A DNA stretch of 64,000 nucleotides. Origin: Paraburkholderia sp. (GTDB lineage: Bacteria; Pseudomonadota; Gammaproteobacteria; Burkholderiales; Burkholderiaceae). Made by a program: the position numbers and the translations under genes. Below are positions 25,313 to 34,239 of this stretch, one piece after another; within the stretch, counting starts at the first letter, position 1, and each line of letters starts with the position of its first letter. The notes beneath the pieces were generated by a model. The model was not told where the DNA came from and did no database searches. It saw only the letters and a program-made list of their open reading frames with translations. The DNA lies in NCBI RefSeq assembly GCF_004298475.1, contig NZ_SCRP01000009.1, forward strand, positions 83,856 to 147,855. Reading direction: 5' to 3'.

Positions 25313-26103
25313 CTCGTCGCGCGGGTGATTCCATGGCGGGCGCCGATGTTTCATCCACTCACCTTGTTCTCATTCCCAGTTACAACCCTGGAATGAAAGT
25401 GGACGAAACGGTGCGCATGGCGCGCGACCAGTGGAACCCGGTCTGGGTGATCGTGGACGGCAGCACCGACGGCAGCGCCGGGCGTCTTGCGGCGATGGCC
25501 GAACGCGATCCGGGGCTGCGCGTCGTCGTGCTGCCGCGCAATCGGGGCAAGGGCGCTGCCGTGCTGGCGGGAATCGACGCCGCCGCCGCGCTCGGCTTCA
25601 CACACGCGCTCGTGATGGACTCCGACGGTCAGCATCCCGCCAATTTGATTCCCGCGTTCATGGCGGCATCGAAGGCCGACCCCGATGCGATGGTGCTCGG
25701 CAGGCCGCAGTTCGATGAGAGCGCGCCGCGCGTGCGCGTGCAGGGGCGGCGTCTTTCGAACCTGTGGGCGAACGTCGAGACGTTATGGGCGGGCATCGGC
25801 GATTCGCTGTATGGCTTTCGCGTCTACCCGATCGCGCCGCTGGCGACGATCATGCATCAACACAGATGGATGCGCCGTTTCGATTTCGACCCGGAAGTTG
25901 CCGTGCGACTGTGCTGGCGCGGCGTCCGCCCGATCAACATCGACGCCCCGGTGCGCTATTACGCGGCACACGAAGGCGGCGTGTCGCATTTCAATTACGT
26001 CCGCGACAACGTGCTGTTGACGTGGATGCATCTGCGGCTCGTTGCCGGGTTTCTGTTGCGGCTGCCGTTGCTTATCGTGCGCCGGTTCATACGCGGCGTG
26101 TAA
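25309..26103 (+). CDS. Family 2 glycosyltransferase of the aryl-polyene cluster
   Basis: A 264-residue GT2 enzyme. The N-terminal nucleotide-sugar fold is shown by LVLIPSYNPG, VIVDGSTDGS and the metal-binding MDSDGQHP. A C-terminal hydrophobic segment near residues 240-257 (LVAGFLLRLPLLIV) suggests membrane attachment. GT2 proteins of this DPM-like type occur in aryl-polyene and flexirubin clusters and may glycosylate the lipid head group, which fits the deacetylase on the other arm. The ATG overlaps the reductase stop, so the pair is coupled. Confidence 0.86.
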   Translation: MTRRAGDSMAGADVSSTHLVLIPSYNPGMKVDETVRMARDQWNPVWVIVDGSTDGSAGRLAAMAERDPGLRVVVLPRNRGKGAAVLAGIDAAAALGFTHALVMDSDGQHPANLIPAFMAASKADPDAMVLGRPQFDESAPRVRVQGRRLSNLWANVETLWAGIGDSLYGFRVYPIAPLATIMHQHRWMRRFDFDPEVAVRLCWRGVRPINIDAPVRYYAAHEGGVSHFNYVRDNVLLTWMHLRLVAGFLLRLPLLIVRRFIRGV

Positions 26104-26155
26104 TTTGCGCTGCGCGCGATGACCTGTCCACATGCCGCGTCGCAATTGAGCCCCT

Positions 26156-26536
26156 GTGGCCGAACCAGAAAGCTATCTTCTTCGGACATTCCTCGTTTTG
26201 CTGCTGTGCGCGATGCTGCCCATGAGCGGGCTGGCAGCCACCGGGCTGGCGGGACAATCTCCGATGCAGGAGTCGATGCCGATGCACGATCACGGCGCCA
26301 GCCCGGCCGCCATGGCCGGTTGCGACATGATGATGAAGTCGTCGAAGGCGGGCAAGGCGAAGCACGCCGTTTGCAGCGCCATGGCCCAGTGCCAGTTCGC
26401 CAGCATCTTCTACCCGCCTGTGCGGCCAACCGTCATGCATCCCATGCCTGCCGGCAATCAGGCCGTCTTCCACTACGTAGCGTCGCTTTCCGTCCGTGAG
26501 CCGGGCGGCTTCTGGCGTCCTCCTCGATCCATCTGA
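26156..26536 (+). CDS. Small exported Met/His/Cys-rich protein of a copper/silver efflux locus
   Basis: A 126-residue protein from a GTG start with a hydrophobic N-terminal region ([20 protein letters not shown]). The next part is rich in possible metal ligands ([31 protein letters not shown]). The tail [12 protein letters not shown] resembles that of CzcI/CopL-like small proteins encoded just before RND metal efflux genes. It fits the copper locus that follows, where the efflux pump has been lost. The exact family is uncertain, and no ribosome site is obvious at the GTG. Confidence 0.55.
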   Translation: MAEPESYLLRTFLVLLLCAMLPMSGLAATGLAGQSPMQESMPMHDHGASPAAMAGCDMMMKSSKAGKAKHAVCSAMAQCQFASIFYPPVRPTVMHPMPAGNQAVFHYVASLSVREPGGFWRPPRSI

Positions 26537-26597
26537 TCCCAACCTGACTGGTTCGCCGCGCTCGCGGCGAGGTCGTCCTGTATCCAGGACGTGGATC

Positions 26598-26810
26598 GGC
26601 CATGGCGCGGGTTCGGAAGTCATGCAGCGCATCGCCGCGCCGATGGTGGGCGGTATGGTCACGGCACCGCTTCTCTCGATGTTCGTCATTCCCGCCGCGT
26701 GGCTCCTGTTGCAGCGCCGTCGCGTAAGACAAAGACACGATGCACAGTCACTTGATGCCGTTCCTTCCGGCACAGAAGTGCCCATTACCGAACCCGGAGA
26801 GATTCAATGA
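26598..26810 (+). pseudogene. C-terminal remnant of a CusA/CzcA heavy-metal RND pump
   Basis: The segment reads [17 protein letters not shown], then [20 protein letters not shown], then a charged tail. This is the last transmembrane helix pair and C terminus of CusA-type copper/silver RND pumps, which are normally about 1,040 residues. Nothing of the preceding 950 or so residues remains: the sequence joins directly to the small exported protein's 3' end near 26592. The native stop (26808-26810) still overlaps the cusF start by four bases. A single large internal deletion explains this best. Confidence 0.8.
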
Positions 26811-27168
26811 AGAACATGCTTGTTGCTGTCGCAACGCTTGCAGCTGCGTTTGCAGCCACTGCGGCGGCCCCTGCTTCGCGGCTGATGCCATGGCAGGCAT
26901 GAACATGTCGGCGAAGTCTTCCGCGACGCACCCGGCGATGAACAACGCGCTGGCTAACGCCGAAGTCAGGAAGGTGAATGTCGCGAACGGAATGATCACC
27001 TTGAAACACGGCGCGCTGGAAAACATCGGCATGCCGCCGATGATCATGGCCTATAAGGCGAAGGACGCCGACATGGTCAAACGGGTTCATGAAGGCGATA
27101 AGGTCAAGGTGCGCATCGAAAACATCGACGGCACGCCGACCATCGTGAAACTGGAAAAGCAGTCTTGA
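26807..27168 (+). pseudogene. cusF: CusF-like periplasmic copper-binding protein, frameshifted in the signal peptide
   Basis: The ATG at 26807 encodes a signal peptide ([18 protein letters not shown]) but runs to a stop at once in that frame. The mature protein continues in the next frame as FAADAMAGMNMSAKS, then ALENIGMPPMIMAYKAKD and KVKVRIENIDGTP. Restoring one T in the TT at 26876-26877 would rejoin them as PAFAADAMAG, a normal cleavage site. The CusF domain (about residues 45-115) keeps the His and Met ligands for Cu(I)/Ag(I). With the deletion of cusA next door this is probably real decay, but a sequencing error is possible. A short cytosolic product from an internal ATG cannot be excluded. 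Confidence 0.78.
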
Positions 27169-27226
27169 CGAGTTGTTGATACGGTGGCCGCAGGGCAGTC
27201 GCAGTGGATCGTTATGGCAACGTGCG

Positions 27227-27469
27227 CTATCGGTTCTCGCTCGCCTGACCGGGCGTCCCGGACCCTTGTCGCGGCCAGTCGACGAATGCGAGCACCCAGA
27301 GCCCCAGCAGGTTCAGCATCGGAACGAGCGCGAGAATTGCCCAGAGCGGGGAAAGACCGATTCGCGTGAGGATCCGCCCAATGGGGTAAAGCAGCACCAC
27401 AGCCATGATCACAAAGACGAGCCAATGTGCGGCTCCGTATCCGGCCATACCGTTCCACTGATACATCAC
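27227..27469 (-). CDS. Small two-TM membrane protein
   Basis: An 80-residue protein with two hydrophobic helices (HWLVFVIMAVVLLYPIGRIL and SPLWAILALVPMLNLLGLWV) and a polar tail. GGAGG (complement of 27476-27480) lies 9 bases before ATG 27466, with a GTG at 27469 as alternative. Similar small proteins are common beside copper resistance genes in Burkholderiales, but no function is known. It is transcribed away from the ATPase that follows on the other strand. Confidence 0.7.
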   Translation of the reverse strand: MMYQWNGMAGYGAAHWLVFVIMAVVLLYPIGRILTRIGLSPLWAILALVPMLNLLGLWVLAFVDWPRQGSGTPGQASENR

Positions 27470-27937
27470 GATGCACCTCCTCGTTGTGATTGCGATCTTT
27501 GCTGATAACGGAACACAGTATGGGGCAGCCCCAATCGCTTCGGATGTCGAACAGGGTATGTTTACTATCTACGATGCTAGCACTGCTGGATTCTTCCGCG
27601 GCATCTGCGGCGACCCGTCGCAGAGGACCGCGGCGTGACCGCAGGATCGATGCGCAACCTTGGCCTGGGCATCCGCACCGCATACCGTTCCCGTGACAAC
27701 GCCCGATCAATGCCAACAGATCATGCTCTATACGTGCAGGTCTATGATGTAAGCCGCGTTTTCCAGAACGACAGCCCCATTGTCGACATTCCCGCTGGGG
27801 GAAGATCAAGCGCAATCTGCGGTTGGCTTCTTTATGCCCGGCGTCAGCGGCCGATGAGAATGACAACCCGGTCGCTTGAGTTCGCGCGAAAATTCGAATT
27901 GTGCAGCAAATTGGAAAGTGGTACCTGCGCAGATGGC
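27470..27937. promoter_or_regulatory. Divergent intergenic region upstream of the copper ATPase
   Basis: About 470 bases between the small membrane protein and the ATPase. No MerR/CueR-type spaced palindrome (ACCTTGCC...GGCAAGGT) was found. The frames crossing this region do not resemble proteins. I see no assignable promoter. Confidence 0.45.
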
Positions 27938-27951
27938 AAAGGAGTATCACG

Positions 27952-30243
27952 ATGAGCGGTCAACGTAGCGAAGACAGGTCATCTCAACAACGGATTCCCG
28001 GGCACTCATCCTCCGTCACGCATCTTGTGCACGACATGGATGAGCACCATGCGGGCGCCGGGCACGAGCACCACGGACATGCCCATCACGATGAAGATCA
28101 CTCCGCGCCCGCCGAGCCTTGGCCACCTGTACCGGAAGGCACCATCTACACGTGTCCGATGCACCCGGAGATACGCCAGGACCATCCTGGCCAGTGTCCC
28201 AGGTGCGGCATGACTCTGGAGCCGGTTCTACCCGGCATCGATGAAGGCGAGAATCCGGAGCTGGCCGATTTTCGGCGGCGCTTCTGGTGGACGCTGCCGC
28301 TCACTGCGGTTGTCTTCGTACTGGCGATGTTCGGCCATGGCCTCGAACTGATGTCCACGTCGGCCGGGAACTGGATTGAGTTCGTCCTTGCCACGCCCGT
28401 TACGTTATGGGCCGGCTTTCCGTTCTTCAAGCGATGCGTTCGCTCGTTTCTCAACCGCAGTCCGAACATGTGGACGCTCATCGGGCTCGGAACAGGCGCA
28501 GCCTATTTCTACAGCGTCGTCGCCACCGTCTTTCCGGGGATATTTCCCGCGACGTACAGCGCTCACGGGCGAGTCGGTGTCTATTTTGAAGCCGCAGCAG
28601 TCATCATTTCCCTCACGTTGCTTGGGCAACTACTCGAATTGAAGGCCCGTTCGCAAACGTCCGCCGCCATCAAGGCGCTTCTTGGTCTCGCGCCCAAAAC
28701 TGCGCGGCGCATCAACGCGGACGGCTCAGAGGAAGATGTTCCGTTGTCCCACGTGCACGTGGGCGAACTTCTTCGAGTGCGGCCGGGCGAGAAAGTCCCC
28801 GTGGACGGCGTCGTGACCGAGGGCGCGAGTTCACTCGACGAATCGATGATTACCGGCGAGCCCATTCCCGTGACGAAGCGCGTTGGCGACCATGTGGTGG
28901 GCGCGACGATGAATGCGACCGGCAGCCTTGTGATCCGGTCCGAAAAGGTCGGTTCCCAGACCGTGCTCTCGCAAATCATACAAATGGTCGTGCAGGCACA
29001 GCGCTCGCGAGCGCCCATGCAGCGGATGGCGGACAAGGTTGCGGGCGTGTTCGTCGTGGCGGTCGTCGGCGTCGCGCTGCTGACGTTCATCGTGTGGGGC
29101 CTGCTCGGGCCCGCGCCCAGTTGGGTATTCGGTTTCATCAACGCAGTGGCGGTGCTGATTATCGCGTGCCCTTGTGCGCTCGGACTCGCTACGCCGATGT
29201 CCATCATGGTTGCCACTGGCAGAGGCGCGTCAAACGGGGTGCTCTTTCGCGATGCAGCCGCCATTGAAAATCTGCGCAAAGTCGATGTTCTGATTGTCGA
29301 CAAGACAGGAACACTGACCGAAGGACGTCCGGCCTTCGAGCGGGCAGTGGGGACGAATGGCTACGCCGCTGACGACGTCCTTCGACTTGCGGCGAGTATC
29401 GATCAGGGAAGCGAGCATCCGCTTGCTGCGGCGATTGTCGCGGCAGCGCGCGCAAAGAACCTGGCGCTGGAGCGCGCCGAGGACTTCGAATCCGCGACAG
29501 GCATCGGCGTGCGAGCGCGTGTTGACGGCCGGAAGGTGGCGTTGGGCAACACGGCCCTGATGCAGACTGATTCCGTTTCTGTCGATCTGCTGGCCACGGA
29601 AGCGGACAGCATGCGGTCACAGGGCGCGAGCGTCATGTACCTCGCAGTTGATGGCCGCCTGGCCGGTTTGTTGTCCGTGGCCGACCCGATCAAGGCGACG
29701 ACGCCCGAAGCCCTCGCGACGTTGAAGGAAAACGGCATTCGTGTCGTGATGGCAACCGGCGACGGTGTGGCGACAGCAAAGGCTGTTGCCGGGAAGCTCG
29801 GCGTCGACGAATTCCATGGCGAGGTCAAACCCGCCGACAAACTCGATCTGGTGACGAAGCTTCAGCAAGGCGGGCACGTTGTGGCGATGGCGGGAGACGG
29901 CATCAACGACGCGCCGGCGCTTGCAAAGGCCGATGTCGGCGTTGCCATGGGAACCGGCACGGACGTGGCAATGAGCAGCGCGCAGGTGACTCTCGTGAAG
30001 GGCGATCTGCGCGGCATCGCGCGTGCGCGGGCGTTGTCGGCGGCAACCGTTGCGAACATGAAGCAGAACCTAGGCTTCGCGTTTGTGTACAACTCGCTCG
30101 GCATTCCACTGGCTGCCGGGGTGCTTTACCCGTTCACGGGATTGCTGCTCTCGCCGATGATTGCAGCGCTGGCCATGAGCCTGAGTTCCGCTTCAGTCGT
30201 CTCAAATGCGCTCAGGCTGCGTAACGCGCGAATCCAAGTTTGA
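27952..30243 (+). CDS. copA: Copper/heavy-metal translocating P1B-type ATPase
   Basis: A 763-residue inner-membrane ATPase that exports Cu(I)/Ag(I). The N terminus has a His-rich stretch (residues 27-50, for example HEHHGHAHH) and then a heavy-metal-binding YHS-like module with YTCPMHPEI and QCPRCGM (66-87), in place of CxxC ferredoxin-like domains. The transport motif C406-P-C408 lies in TM6. The actuator loop is [10 protein letters not shown], the phosphorylation site D450-KTGT, and the hinge [27 protein letters not shown] at 27938-27944 sets ATG 27952. It is intact and would be the main metal exporter now that the neighbouring Cus pump is lost. Confidence 0.92.
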   Translation: MSGQRSEDRSSQQRIPGHSSSVTHLVHDMDEHHAGAGHEHHGHAHHDEDHSAPAEPWPPVPEGTIYTCPMHPEIRQDHPGQCPRCGMTLEPVLPGIDEGENPELADFRRRFWWTLPLTAVVFVLAMFGHGLELMSTSAGNWIEFVLATPVTLWAGFPFFKRCVRSFLNRSPNMWTLIGLGTGAAYFYSVVATVFPGIFPATYSAHGRVGVYFEAAAVIISLTLLGQLLELKARSQTSAAIKALLGLAPKTARRINADGSEEDVPLSHVHVGELLRVRPGEKVPVDGVVTEGASSLDESMITGEPIPVTKRVGDHVVGATMNATGSLVIRSEKVGSQTVLSQIIQMVVQAQRSRAPMQRMADKVAGVFVVAVVGVALLTFIVWGLLGPAPSWVFGFINAVAVLIIACPCALGLATPMSIMVATGRGASNGVLFRDAAAIENLRKVDVLIVDKTGTLTEGRPAFERAVGTNGYAADDVLRLAASIDQGSEHPLAAAIVAAARAKNLALERAEDFESATGIGVRARVDGRKVALGNTALMQTDSVSVDLLATEADSMRSQGASVMYLAVDGRLAGLLSVADPIKATTPEALATLKENGIRVVMATGDGVATAKAVAGKLGVDEFHGEVKPADKLDLVTKLQQGGHVVAMAGDGINDAPALAKADVGVAMGTGTDVAMSSAQVTLVKGDLRGIARARALSAATVANMKQNLGFAFVYNSLGIPLAAGVLYPFTGLLLSPMIAALAMSLSSASVVSNALRLRNARIQV

Positions 30244-30330
30244 TGTTGCGTGGGACTGCATGCGTGATGTCACTCGATGCTTTTTCCGCTGATGTCGTTC
30301 GTCGTTTTTCCGCTTTTTAAGGCACGGTGG

Positions 30331-31269
30331 CTACACGCAAACCTTGCGCTTACGCTTCGGTTTTTCGTCTGGCATTTTCGGGTCGCTCAGCAATTCGATT
30401 ATCTTGCTTCGCAGCCATATGCTCGCCTGATCCTGCTCCTTGCTGCGATGCCAGTACAAATGCCATTCCAGCCTCGCCAGCGAAAACGGCAATTCGAAAA
30501 TGCGCGCGTCATGGCGTTGCAGAAGCTGCATCGGAGCGGTGAGCGCAAGGTCGGTGCGCAAGGCGACGAGCGGTGCAACCATGTAATGTTGCACGCGCAT
30601 GCGTATCTGCCGCTGTTTGCCGAGCCTTTTCATCTCTGCGTCGACGAAGCCGCTTCCCTGGCGGCGGCTCGACACCTGAATATGGCCGAGCGCGAGGTAG
30701 TCGTCCATGCTCAGCGTGTCGCCCGTGAACGGGTGATCGTGACGCAGCATGCACGCGTAGCGGTCGCTGCCGAGCGGCGCCTGGCGCAGATGCGGGTCGT
30801 CCAGAAAGGGCACGTCGATTGCAAAGTCTATCTTGCCCGTTTCCAGCGCCGCGGCCACTTCGCTGCGCGGCGTGAAGTAGCACTCGATGTTCATGCCGGG
30901 CGCCTGTTGCTGAAGCAGCTCAGCGAGGGCCGGCAAGAGAATCGCCTCCGTCAAATCGGGCATGCTCAGCCGGAAAGTGCGTTGCGATATGGCGGGAACG
31001 AATACGTCGCCCGCCGTTGCGCTCGCTTCGAGCAGCTGCAGTGCCTCACGCACGCGCCCGACAATGTTTTCGGCGAGCGGCGTGGGCACCATTCCGGACG
31101 GCGAGCTGACGAAGAGCGGATCGTTCAACGCCTTGCGCATGCGCGCGAGCGCATTGCTCACAGCGGGTTGCGTAATGAAAAGCGCTTCAGCGGCACGCGT
31201 CAGATTGCGCTTTTCATAAATCGACGCGAATACGACGAACAGATTCAGATCCAGCTTCAGTGGACGCAT
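30331..31269 (-). CDS. LysR-family transcriptional regulator
   Basis: A 312-residue LTTR. The winged helix-turn-helix is at residues 9-65 (LFVVFASIYEKRNLTRAAEA, TQPAVSNALARMRKALNDPLF), of the NodD-like subgroup. The effector-binding domain covers about 95-295. The tail is unusually basic (KPKRKRKVCV). It lies 77 bases downstream of an acyl-CoA dehydrogenase on the same strand, so it may regulate that gene or be cotranscribed with it. Convergent to the copper ATPase. Confidence 0.9.
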   Translation of the reverse strand: MRPLKLDLNLFVVFASIYEKRNLTRAAEALFITQPAVSNALARMRKALNDPLFVSSPSGMVPTPLAENIVGRVREALQLLEASATAGDVFVPAISQRTFRLSMPDLTEAILLPALAELLQQQAPGMNIECYFTPRSEVAAALETGKIDFAIDVPFLDDPHLRQAPLGSDRYACMLRHDHPFTGDTLSMDDYLALGHIQVSSRRQGSGFVDAEMKRLGKQRQIRMRVQHYMVAPLVALRTDLALTAPMQLLQRHDARIFELPFSLARLEWHLYWHRSKEQDQASIWLRSKIIELLSDPKMPDEKPKRKRKVCV

Positions 31270-31346
31270 TCAGACTCTCCGTTTGCAGACATCATAAACG
31301 AGCCAGCTGCGCCGCAGTTTCGTTGTAGTTTCGTTTCAATTGCGCT

Positions 31347-32597
31347 TTAATTGCGCGGCGCAATGTTCAGGTAGGCCGCCGACGATCCGAGCCGTTCCTT
31401 GCCGGCGCCGACTTCCATGCGCGCGATAGCCTGGAGATGCACCTCGTCCGGGCCATCCGCATAACGCAATGCGCGAGCCCAGGTCCAGTGATCGGCAAGC
31501 GGCGTGTCGGGACTCAGCCCCATCGCGCCGAATACCTGCATCGCGCGGTCGCACACGGTCGAATAGACCTGCGGGACCAGCGCCTTGATCATGGAGATCT
31601 CTTTGCGCGCCGCTTTCGCGCCCACTGTATCGAGGAGCCAGGCCGTTTTCAGCACGAGGAGCCGCGCCTGATCGATTTCAATCCGCGATTTCGCAATCCA
31701 CTCGCTCACGCTACCGTGCTGATGCAGATATTTGCCGAAGGTCTTGCGCTCCTGCGCGCGCTCGGTCATCAGTTCGAGCGCCAGTTCCGACGCACCGATC
31801 GAGCGCATGCAATGGTGAATGCGTCCGGGTCCGAGCCGGGCCTGCGCAAGCGCGAAGCCGCTGCCTTCCTCGCCGAGCAGATTCGAAGCTGGTACACGGA
31901 CATTCCTGAACGTCACCTCGCAATGTCCTTCCGGCGAGACGTGATTCATGACGGGGATGTTCCGGACGATCGTCACGCCCGCTGTTCCCGCGGGCACCAG
32001 AATCATGCTTTGCTGCCGATGGCTTTCGGCGTCCGGGTCGGTCTTGCCCATGACGATGAACAGCTTGCAGTCGGGATGCGCGGCATTCGTGATGAACCAC
32101 TTGCGGCCGTTGATTACATAGTCGTCGCCGTTGCGGCGAATGGACGTCGTGATGTTCGTGGCGTCGGAGGAGGGCACGTCGGGCTCCGTCATGGTGAACG
32201 CGGAACGGATCTTGCCCTCGAGCAGCGGTGCGAGCCACGCCTCGCGTTGTGCAGGCGTCGCGAACATGTGCAGCAGTTCCATGTTGCCGGTGTCGGGCGC
32301 GTTGCAGTTAAAGACCTCCGAAGCCCACGACACACGACCCATGACCTCGGCGAGCGGCGCGTATTCGAGGTTCGTGAGACGCGTGCCCGGCTCGTCGTCC
32401 TTCAAATGCGGCAGGAACAGATTCCACAACCCCTCGGCTTTGGCGATGGCCTTCAGGTCCTCCATGAACGACACGGGATAGTGGCCCGCATGCACTTCGT
32501 CCAGCCACTGGCGCTGGCGCGGCACGATGTATTGGTTCATGAAGCTGTGCAGGCGGCGCAGCAGATCTTCGACCTTGGTGCTGTAAGCGAAATTCAT
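31347..32597 (-). CDS. Acyl-CoA dehydrogenase family protein
   Basis: A 416-residue flavoenzyme. AFTMTEPDVPSSDATNI is the FAD/substrate signature 1, and VINGRKWFITNAAHPDC the following strand. QVFGAMGLSPDTPLADHW is the C-terminal block, and RYADGPDEVHLQAIARME carries the usual catalytic-region acid. The subgroup is the ACAD10/11-like branch often found with an aminoglycoside-phosphotransferase-like kinase, an SDR and a histidine phosphatase. Here those partners survive only as the chimeric remnant just upstream. The usual substrate in this branch would be a medium or long acyl-CoA, possibly 4-hydroxylated; loss of the partners makes its present role unclear. Confidence 0.88.
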   Translation of the reverse strand: MNFAYSTKVEDLLRRLHSFMNQYIVPRQRQWLDEVHAGHYPVSFMEDLKAIAKAEGLWNLFLPHLKDDEPGTRLTNLEYAPLAEVMGRVSWASEVFNCNAPDTGNMELLHMFATPAQREAWLAPLLEGKIRSAFTMTEPDVPSSDATNITTSIRRNGDDYVINGRKWFITNAAHPDCKLFIVMGKTDPDAESHRQQSMILVPAGTAGVTIVRNIPVMNHVSPEGHCEVTFRNVRVPASNLLGEEGSGFALAQARLGPGRIHHCMRSIGASELALELMTERAQERKTFGKYLHQHGSVSEWIAKSRIEIDQARLLVLKTAWLLDTVGAKAARKEISMIKALVPQVYSTVCDRAMQVFGAMGLSPDTPLADHWTWARALRYADGPDEVHLQAIARMEVGAGKERLGSSAAYLNIAPRN

Positions 32598-32652
32598 GAT
32601 GGGTTCCTTACGTGTGCTTGAGTACGGTTGTGTACGCTTATGTGACGGTGCG

Positions 32653-32964
32653 TCAGATCGTCAATCCGCCGTCGACGACAATGCATTCGCCGTTCGTATA
32701 GCTCGCCGCGTCCGAGACGAGATAGAGCACGGTGCCCGCCATTTCGTGCGGTTCGCCGTGGCGGCGCAATGGAATCTCGTTGATCCAGCGGTCGTAGATT
32801 TCCCGGTTCTCGAACAGCGCACTGGCAAACCTGGTTTTTGTGAGGCCGGGCAGCAGCGCATTCACGCGAATGCCGAACGGGCCGCACTCCTTGGCGAATG
32901 CGCGCGTCATGTTGACGACCGCGGCTTTCGTGATCGAGTAGATGCCCTGCATGTCGCCCGGCTG
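32653..32964 (-). pseudogene. C-terminal half of an SDR (short-chain dehydrogenase)
   Basis: The segment begins about [17 protein letters not shown] and continues [20 protein letters not shown], ending IVVDGGLTI. It retains the catalytic Tyr and Lys (YSITK) and the C-terminal substrate region of a classical SDR. It lacks the Rossmann loop (TGxxxGIG), NNAG and the catalytic Ser, so it cannot bind NAD(P)H normally. It is fused in frame to phosphotransferase remains. About 150 N-terminal residues are missing. Confidence 0.82.
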
Positions 32965-33135
32965 CAGCGCGTTAGGGCGCACGCCTTGACGCCCTGTGCA
33001 ATCGCGGCCAGGCGGAAAAAGCTGAATGACAGATAAAAATTCCAGTGCTCGACCAAGAAAACCCGGGATGTGCTGCTGCAGGTAATCAGCCAGCCGATCG
33101 ACGTCGAGAGAGATTGCGGTGGATTCGCGGGTCAT
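32965..33135 (-). pseudogene. Remnant of an aminoglycoside-phosphotransferase-like kinase
   Basis: ATG 33135 reads [20 protein letters not shown] then QHIPGF, the typical N terminus of the APH-like kinase encoded with ACAD10/11-type dehydrogenases. Directly after this, in another reading frame at about 32985-33050, the DNA encodes [20 protein letters not shown], the characteristic C terminus of the same family. About 300 residues, including the HxD catalytic loop, are gone. Both ends of one gene therefore survive side by side. Confidence 0.82.
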
Positions 33136-33161
33136 AGATCCTGGTGCGTATCGGCCGGCGC

Positions 33162-33345
33162 TTAACCGTAGGTCTGAAACGCGTGGCGCAGCGGGTCGTC
33201 GAGATGCGGGATCAAACTGCAGGCCGTTGCGTGCGAAATGTTCGCCGAGCCAGCTGCATTGCTGTTCGCCTTTAGCCGAAAGGTTGTCGTAATTCTCGGC
33301 GCCAAGCGATGCTTGGCCGTGTCGCACCAGGTAGAGTTTCGCCAT
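33162..33345 (-). pseudogene. Remnant of a histidine phosphatase (phosphoglycerate mutase-like)
   Basis: The N terminus [20 protein letters not shown] has the catalytic RHG motif and continues to about residue 45 (GLQFD). The following DNA is in another frame and reads [15 protein letters not shown] with a stop at 33164-33162, a plausible native C terminus. The middle of the enzyme, with the second catalytic His, is lost. In its own frame the N terminus runs on into the next two gene remnants as a 230-codon chimeric ORF (33345-32653). Confidence 0.8.
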
Positions 33346-33515
33346 CGCACGCTTTACCGGAAACTTTGCCGGAAAGGAAGAGAGGAAGCGTCAGATTAGC
33401 GGTGGCGACGGCATTGATGAAGTTTATTTTGTTTATGCGGCTTCATTCACCATGGTGATGATGTTTCTTGAATCCCGAATTGCTTGTGCAGGAGAATCTC
33501 CGGAGGTAGGCCCGC

Positions 33516-34229
33516 CTATGTGCAATCTCCTTGCACGCCGTTAGTCGCGGAAATGCGTGACAGCACGCTTGCCACCACGCGGTCGCAGTGCGCTCCGCCG
33601 AACTCGAAAAGATCGCGCTCGACCAGTTCGAACTCTTGCGCGAGGGCCTCGCGGAGCAAGGCCCTCGCCCGGAAGTACCGGCTGCGCACCGTGGCCCCCG
33701 GAATGTCGAGACATTGTGCGACTTCTTCGACGGTCATCTCCTCCACCGAGCGCAGCACGAAAACAATCCGAAACGCCTCCGGCATCGCATCGAGCTTGCG
33801 CTCGATCAGTGCCCGCATTTGTGCCCGTGCGACGGCTCTATCGGGTGCGTCGGATTCGAATGAAGGCATGGCTTCGATCTCTTCGTTTTCAAGGGTGTCC
33901 ATGCTCACAATCGGCACAACGTTTTGCCGCCGCGCGTGACGTCGCATGCGTGCGAGACACGCATTGATCACCAGCCGGCTCAGCCACGTGGACAGCGCAG
34001 CGTCGCCGCGAAATCCGGCGATCGAGCGCCAGGCGTTCAGGTACGCGTCTTGCAGCGCATCCTCGGCTTCGACGTCGTCGCGCAGCATGGCCCGCGCCAG
34101 GCGGTACAGCCGCTGGTTGTAACGACGCATCAGCCGTACAAATGCCGTGTGGTCGCCAGCAGCCACACGGCGTGCGATCGACAGATCATCGTCGCGCGGT
34201 GCGTCCAGCCAGGCGGCAGGTTCCGTCAT
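33516..34229 (-). CDS. ECF-type RNA polymerase sigma factor
   Basis: A 237-residue sigma-70 family factor. Region 2 is RLYRLARAMLRDDVEAEDAL followed by QDAYLNAWRSIAGFRG; region 4 is AMPEAFRIVFVLRSVEEMTV followed by EEVAQCLDIPGATVRSR. A linker rich in acidic residues joins them. The C-terminal tail (about 40 residues after region 4) contains one Cys. It is the last gene of a three-gene operon with the cupredoxin and DUF4142 proteins. No anti-sigma factor is next to it, so its control is unclear; the exported partner proteins may be part of the stress it answers. Confidence 0.92.
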   Translation of the reverse strand: MTEPAAWLDAPRDDDLSIARRVAAGDHTAFVRLMRRYNQRLYRLARAMLRDDVEAEDALQDAYLNAWRSIAGFRGDAALSTWLSRLVINACLARMRRHARRQNVVPIVSMDTLENEEIEAMPSFESDAPDRAVARAQMRALIERKLDAMPEAFRIVFVLRSVEEMTVEEVAQCLDIPGATVRSRYFRARALLREALAQEFELVERDLFEFGGAHCDRVVASVLSRISATNGVQGDCT

Positions 34230-34239
34230 TGCGGCTCTC

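Noticed and set aside
27470-27951. CueR/MerR-type operator before the copper ATPase
   Set aside because: The expected spaced palindrome with a long -35/-10 spacer is absent.
32653-33345. Intact histidine phosphatase or SDR gene of 230 codons
   Set aside because: The frame joins pieces of three families, each lacking essential residues, while the missing C-terminal pieces lie in other frames. It is treated as remnants.
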